Translations under genes and position numbers: made by a program | Assembly (NCBI GenBank): GCA_937897125.1 | Contig: CALCPL010000170.1 | Location: forward strand, 1 to 11,144 | Direction of reading: 5' to 3' | Length of the DNA stretch: 11,144 nt | From: an uncultured Candidatus Pelagibacter sp. | GTDB taxonomy: Bacteria; Pseudomonadota; Alphaproteobacteria; Pelagibacterales; Pelagibacteraceae | Notes under the pieces: generated by a model | What the model was told of the DNA's origin: nothing | The model's database searches: none | Seen by the model: only the letters and a program-made list of their open reading frames with translations | Shown: piece after piece, positions 7,426-11,144 of the stretch | Position numbering within the stretch: the stretch's first letter is position 1 | Layout: every line of letters starts with the position of its first letter

Positions 7426-9338
7426 TGCAAGGCTACAAATTTTTAAAAGATATTAATTTTCCTTCTGATTTAAGAAAATTATCAGAGAGTGATCTTCAAG
7501 AGGTTTCTAATGAGGTTAGAAAAGAGATGATTGATGCAGTATCTGAAACGGGAGGACATTTAGGTGCAGGTCTTGGGGTTGTTGAGCTAACTGTTGCCTT
7601 GCATTACGTATTTGACACTCCAAATGACAGGCTGATTTGGGATGTGGGTCATCAAACTTATCCACATAAAATTTTGACTGGAAGAAAGTCAAAAATTAAA
7701 ACTTTGAGACAAGGTAATGGATTGTCTGGTTTTACAAAAAGATCTGAGAGTGAGTATGATCCATTTGGTGCAGCACATAGCTCAACATCAATATCATCTG
7801 CTCTAGGTATGGCAGAAGCAAGCAAATTATCTAATAAATTAAACAATATAATTGCAGTCATAGGAGATGGTGCAATTAGTGCAGGTATGGCATATGAGGC
7901 AATGAATAACGCAGGTGCTTCAAAAACTAAAATGATTGTTATCTTAAATGATAACGATATGTCGATTGCAAAACCAGTAGGTGCTATGAGAACCTATTTA
8001 GCTAAACTTTTAACAGGAAAAATTTATTTTAGTTTAAGAGAAACTTTTAAATTAATAGCTTCTGCTTTTTCCAAAAGATTTAGTGCAAAAGCTGGAAAAG
8101 CTGAGGATTTTTTAAGATCAGCTGTAACTGGTGGTACTCTTTTTAATTCTTTAGGTTTTTATTATGTTGGTCCAATAGATGGACATGATTTATCTACACT
8201 TATACCAATTTTAAAAAATGCAAGAGACTCAAAACATCAAGGCCCAATAATGATTCATGTAAAAACTCAAAAAGGTAAAGGCTATTCTTATGCTGAAAAA
8301 GCTAGCGATCATTATCATGGTGTTTCAAAATTTAATGTTGTAACTGGTGAACAGGTGAAAAGTGGAACAAACCTTCCAGCTTATACAAAAGTTTTTGCAA
8401 ACACTCTAGTTAAACATGCAGAAAGAGACAGTAAAGTCGTAGGAGTTACTGCTGCTATGCCAGGAGGAACAGGTATGGATATTTTTGCTAAAGATTTTCC
8501 AAAAAGAATGTTTGATGTTGGAATTGCTGAACAGCATGGAGTGACTTTTGCTGCAGGACTAGCAACGGAAGGTTATAAACCATATGTTGCAATCTATTCG
8601 ACTTTTTTACAAAGAGCTTATGATCAAGTAGTTCATGATGTTGCTATCCAAAGTTTACCTGTGAGATTTATAATAGATAGAGCAGGCTTGGTAGGTGCTG
8701 ATGGATCAACTCACGCTGGTTCATTTGATATTACTTATCTCTCTACTCTTCCTAATTTTATAGTAATGGCACCAAGCGATGAGTCAGAATTAGTTAAAAT
8801 GATAAATACATCTATGATTATTAACGACAAACCTTGCGCTATTAGATACCCAAGAGGAAATGGAATTGGAACAGAATTACCATCTATAGATGAAAAAATA
8901 GAAATAGGAAAAGGAAGGATTATTCAAGAAGGAAAACAGGTTTGTATTTTAAGTATAGGAACTAGATTGGAAGAATGCAAAATCGCAGCTGCAGAATTAA
9001 AAAATAAAGGAATTGAATCAACGATAGTTGATGCACGTTTTGCTAAACCTTTAGATCAAGAGCTTATTTTAAAGTGTGCGAGAGAACATGAGGTAATGAT
9101 TACTGTAGAAGAGGGGTCTATTGGAGGTTTTGGCTCTCATGTAGAAAATCTATTATCAGAAAAAGGTATATTTGATAAAGGTTTAAAATTTAGAACTATG
9201 ATACTGCCTGATATTTTTATTGAACAAGATAGTCCAAAAAAAATGTATGATGTTGCTGGTCTTAATGCATCTCAAATATCAAAAAAAATACTAGATATTT
9301 TATTTACAAAAGAGTCGATAAAAGTAGTTAAAAATTAA
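7422..9338 (+). CDS. dxs: 1-deoxy-D-xylulose-5-phosphate synthase
   Basis: Thiamin-diphosphate-dependent condensation of pyruvate and glyceraldehyde-3-phosphate to DXP, entry to the MEP isoprenoid pathway and, classically, to the thiamin thiazole and pyridoxine routes. The protein has 638 aa, a full-length three-domain transketolase-like enzyme. Seen: GGHLGAGLG with His46 (His49 in E. coli), [11 protein letters not shown] (73-83), and the ThDP/Mg motif from GDG (148-150) to NDN (176-178). Further on are GPIDGHD, the activating glutamate Glu370 in GIAEQHG (same number as E. coli), and [14 protein letters not shown], followed by a C-terminal transketolase domain. Two consecutive ATG codons (7422 and 7425) could start it; the first overlaps the ispA stop as ATGA. 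It is convergent with aroC over an 11-bp gap with no hairpin. No riboswitch fits upstream because ispA is contiguous. Identity is very secure. Confidence 0.98.
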   Translation: MMQGYKFLKDINFPSDLRKLSESDLQEVSNEVRKEMIDAVSETGGHLGAGLGVVELTVALHYVFDTPNDRLIWDVGHQTYPHKILTGRKSKIKTLRQGNGLSGFTKRSESEYDPFGAAHSSTSISSALGMAEASKLSNKLNNIIAVIGDGAISAGMAYEAMNNAGASKTKMIVILNDNDMSIAKPVGAMRTYLAKLLTGKIYFSLRETFKLIASAFSKRFSAKAGKAEDFLRSAVTGGTLFNSLGFYYVGPIDGHDLSTLIPILKNARDSKHQGPIMIHVKTQKGKGYSYAEKASDHYHGVSKFNVVTGEQVKSGTNLPAYTKVFANTLVKHAERDSKVVGVTAAMPGGTGMDIFAKDFPKRMFDVGIAEQHGVTFAAGLATEGYKPYVAIYSTFLQRAYDQVVHDVAIQSLPVRFIIDRAGLVGADGSTHAGSFDITYLSTLPNFIVMAPSDESELVKMINTSMIINDKPCAIRYPRGNGIGTELPSIDEKIEIGKGRIIQEGKQVCILSIGTRLEECKIAAAELKNKGIESTIVDARFAKPLDQELILKCAREHEVMITVEEGSIGGFGSHVENLLSEKGIFDKGLKFRTMILPDIFIEQDSPKKMYDVAGLNASQISKKILDILFTKESIKVVKN

Positions 9339-9349
9339 ATTTAAAGAAA

Positions 9350-10432
9350 TTAGCTACACTGAGCTTTATTCATTAGATAATGGTCTAATAAAACGCAATT
9401 CATCATTGCTTCTCCCACTGGTACTGCACGAATACCAACACAAGGATCATGTCGACCTTTAACAGAAATTGTAGTATTTTTTCCAAACTTATCTATAGTT
9501 TTTCTAGTTGTTAAAATCGATGATGTTGGCTTAACAGCAAATGAAACAACAATTTCTTGTCCCGTTGAAATACCACCAAGAATTCCACCTGCATTATTAG
9601 AATCAAATTTTAATTTTTTACCTTTTTGTGAAATTTCATCTGAGTTTTGTTCTCCACTTAATTGCGCAGAGTTCATTCCCGAACCAATGTTAACACCTTT
9701 AACAGCATTAATACTCATCATTGCAGAAGCAATATCCATATCTAATTTAGAATAAATTGGAGCACCTAAGCCAACAGGAATTCCTCTAGCTCTTACCTCA
9801 ATAATTGCACCACAAGATGATCCAGACTTTCTTATATCTAACAAATATTTTTCCCAAAGCTTTAGCATATTTTTATCAGGACAAAAAAAGGGATTTTTAT
9901 TAATTGTTAGATCGTTCCATTTGCTAGTATCACATCCCAATATTCCCAGTTGAGTAACAGCACCTACAACTTTAAATTTTTTACCTAATTTATTCTCTAA
10001 AACTTTTTTAGCAATTGCACCTGCAGCAACTCTTGCAGCCGTTTCTCTTGCAGAGGATCTTCCACCACCACGGTAATCTCTTATTCCATATTTCTTAAAG
10101 TACGTAAAATCAGCATGCCCAGGTCTAAATTTATCTTTGATATTTCCATAATCTTTTGATCTCATATCTTGATTGTAAATAATTAAAGAAATAGGCGTCC
10201 CAGTCGTTTTGCCTTCAAATACACCTGATAAAATTTGTACTTTATCATCTTCTTTTCTCTGTGTTGTAAATTTTGATTGTCCTGGTTTTCTTTTATCTAG
10301 CTCAACTTGAATATCTTGCTCTTTTAAGTTTATATTAGGTGGGCAACCATCAACGACGCAGCCTAATGCTGGGCCATGAGATTCTCCCCATGTTGTGAAA
10401 CGAAATTGCTTTCCAAAAGTATTAAATGACAT
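9350..10432 (-). CDS. aroC: Chorismate synthase
   Basis: Converts EPSP to chorismate with reduced FMN, the last shikimate step before aromatic amino acids, folate and quinones. Length is 360 aa, as usual. Seen: [12 protein letters not shown] (GESHG 16-20, His19), KRKPGQS (47-53), RSKDYG, RPGHAD (103-108, His106), and the signature [19 protein letters not shown]. Also present are SGSSCGA, GILGGIS and, near the C-terminus, [16 protein letters not shown]. Both conserved active-site histidines are present. The start is the ATG ending at 10432, with the family's standard N-terminus ([16 protein letters not shown]). It is divergent from pdxH across 33 bp, a neighbour pair also found in other alphaproteobacteria. 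If the -10-like TATACT in that gap is used, the mRNA would be nearly leaderless. It is a monofunctional type with no added flavin reductase domain. Confidence 0.98.
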   Translation of the reverse strand: MSFNTFGKQFRFTTWGESHGPALGCVVDGCPPNINLKEQDIQVELDKRKPGQSKFTTQRKEDDKVQILSGVFEGKTTGTPISLIIYNQDMRSKDYGNIKDKFRPGHADFTYFKKYGIRDYRGGGRSSARETAARVAAGAIAKKVLENKLGKKFKVVGAVTQLGILGCDTSKWNDLTINKNPFFCPDKNMLKLWEKYLLDIRKSGSSCGAIIEVRARGIPVGLGAPIYSKLDMDIASAMMSINAVKGVNIGSGMNSAQLSGEQNSDEISQKGKKLKFDSNNAGGILGGISTGQEIVVSFAVKPTSSILTTRKTIDKFGKNTTISVKGRHDPCVGIRAVPVGEAMMNCVLLDHYLMNKAQCS

Positions 10433-10465
10433 TATCTATAGTATATAGATTATTTTGTTAAAATT
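10433..10465. promoter_or_regulatory. Divergent aroC / pdxH regulatory gap with a 17-bp perfect dyad
   Basis: The 33-bp gap between two divergent starts contains ATCTATA-GTA-TATAGAT (10434-10450), a perfect 7-bp inverted repeat with a 3-bp centre, lying almost against the aroC start. The dyad also holds -10-like hexamers on both strands: TATACT on the minus strand (10445-10440) and TATAGT or TATAGA on the plus strand (10437-10442, 10444-10449). No convincing -35 was found for either, and no Shine-Dalgarno precedes pdxH. It could be a shared operator or simply overlapping -10 elements. Confidence 0.45.
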
Positions 10466-11092
10466 ATGAATCAAAAAAACTCATTAGGCCTTAATAAATG
10501 CTTTTTAGATAAAATAGATCCAATAGATTTATTTGAAGTTTGGATGAATGAGGCAAAAAAAACAGAATTAAATGATCCAAATGCACTAGCTTTAGCCACA
10601 TCAGATGAAAATAATTCTCCATCAATTAGAATGGTCTTATTAAAAGACTTTAACAAAGATGGATTTGTTTTTTATACCAATCTAAATAGTCAAAAAGGAA
10701 ATGAATTAAAAAATAACCCGAAAGCATCAATGTGCTTTCATTGGAAAAGCCTTCTAAGACAAGTAAGAATTAATGGAATGGTACAAAAAGTTTCTAATGA
10801 AGTGGCGGATGAATATTATAACAGTAGAGGTTATGAGAGCAGAATTGGAGCATGGGCCTCAAAACAAAGCACTATATTAAATAATAGAGATGAGCTTTTA
10901 AGCTCAATAGAAGAATATAAAAGAAAATATAGTAATAAAAATGATGTTCCAAGACCAGAGCATTGGTCAGGTTGGAATTTAATACCTACGAGTATAGAAT
11001 TTTGGTTAGATGGAGATAGCAGAATTCATGAAAGACTTAAATATACCAAAGATAATGAGGGTAACTGGGTTAAATCTTTATTAAGTCCTTAA
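10466..11092 (+). CDS. pdxH: Pyridoxamine / pyridoxine 5'-phosphate oxidase
   Basis: FMN-dependent oxidation of PNP or PMP to the cofactor PLP, in the cytoplasm. Length is 208 aa (218 in E. coli). Seen: the split-barrel FMN region RMVLLKDF (Arg55, Lys60), VFYTNLNSQKG (68-78), MCFHWKSLLRQVR, the FMN/substrate segment SRIGAWASKQS, HWSGWNLIPTSIEFW, and the substrate-binding RIHERLKY (RxH pair). The ATG at 10466 is the only usual start: upstream in-frame codons to the TAG at 10439 include no ATG, GTG or TTG. Compared from memory with E. coli PdxH, the N-terminal RREY..GGLRR segment is not present, and the C-terminus reads SLLSP where E. coli has DRLAP. The shortened N-terminus seems common in alphaproteobacteria. 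Divergent from aroC. Family identity is secure. Confidence 0.96.
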   Translation: MNQKNSLGLNKCFLDKIDPIDLFEVWMNEAKKTELNDPNALALATSDENNSPSIRMVLLKDFNKDGFVFYTNLNSQKGNELKNNPKASMCFHWKSLLRQVRINGMVQKVSNEVADEYYNSRGYESRIGAWASKQSTILNNRDELLSSIEEYKRKYSNKNDVPRPEHWSGWNLIPTSIEFWLDGDSRIHERLKYTKDNEGNWVKSLLSP

Positions 11093-11144
11093 AAGGTTCT
11101 TTGTAGACTAAACGAAGTGAGACTTTCTAAAATCTTTTTTTCAT
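11093..11144. other. Unassigned 52-bp tail downstream of pdxH
   Basis: No gene, tRNA or convincing terminator is recognised. A weak AAGT-GAG-ACTT hairpin is followed, after several unpaired bases, by a run of seven T. The distance is wrong for a canonical intrinsic terminator. The terminal CAT is not the start of a minus-strand gene: that frame reads five codons and hits a stop. The region may be cut short by the window edge. Confidence 0.4.

Noticed and set aside
11110..11142. Intrinsic terminator after pdxH
   Set aside because: The only stem is 4 bp, A/T-rich, and separated from the T-run by about nine bases; not a credible terminator.
11120..11144. Minus-strand gene start suggested by CAT at the window end
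   Set aside because: The frame runs ATG AAA AAA AGA TTT and then a TAG stop.
1..11144. Search for CRISPR arrays, IS elements, phage genes, toxin-antitoxin pairs or defence genes
   Set aside because: No regular repeats, terminal inverted repeats, transposase or unknown accessory genes are present; every gene is a core housekeeping family.

Overview
The window looks like a piece of chromosome from a streamlined marine alphaproteobacterium of the SAR11 / Pelagibacterales type. Four things point there. The DNA is very AT-rich (roughly 30% GC by eye). Lys, Asn and Ile codons are abundant. About 98% of the bases are coding, and no internal gap is longer than 42 bp. The gene content is purely core metabolism and information processing, with alphaproteobacterial neighbourhoods (RluD-family synthase next to rpoH, aroC divergent from pdxH). 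The taxonomic assignment is inference from composition and protein character; no 16S or other marker is present. I see no mobile element, CRISPR array, phage gene, toxin-antitoxin or foreign-looking island.

Layout. (1) Bases 1-3335, plus strand: the 3' part of glmM (amino-sugar / cell-wall precursor), then thiD (thiamin pyrimidine kinase, TTG start) and purA (AMP synthesis), packed with 1 bp or less between them. (2) Bases 3332-5248, minus strand: an RluD-type pseudouridine synthase followed by rpoH (heat-shock sigma factor). rpoH meets purA tail to tail with a 4-bp overlap. (3) Bases 5272-5348: tRNA-Arg with anticodon TCG and an encoded CCA end. (4) Bases 5365-6297, minus strand: long-form Sua5/TsaC, which makes the threonylcarbamoyl-AMP used for tRNA t6A. 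(5) Bases 6318-9338, plus strand: xseB-ispA-dxs, an overlapping cluster also known from E. coli, joining the exonuclease VII small subunit to two isoprenoid genes. (6) Bases 9350-10432, minus strand: aroC (chorismate synthase). (7) Bases 10466-11092, plus strand: pdxH (PLP synthesis), then a 52-bp tail in which nothing is recognised.

Functional links. Dxs is thiamin-diphosphate dependent, and ThiD acts in the thiamin pathway that supplies that cofactor. Dxs product (DXP) feeds the isoprenoid route to IspA. In the classical pathway DXP also feeds pyridoxine phosphate, the substrate of PdxH, so three of the genes touch the DXP / thiamin / B6 node. RluD, tRNA-Arg and Sua5 form a small RNA-modification and translation neighbourhood, though only by proximity. 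Regulation must be compact: Shine-Dalgarno motifs are mostly absent, several genes are overlapped and probably translationally coupled, and promoters are squeezed into 20-42 bp gaps, three of which carry small AT-rich dyads.

I did not find a convincing previously undescribed system. The points most worth a second look are the tRNA-Arg(TCG) anticodon, the perfect dyad between aroC and pdxH, the substituted allosteric-site arginines in PdxH, and the terminator-free convergent gene ends.
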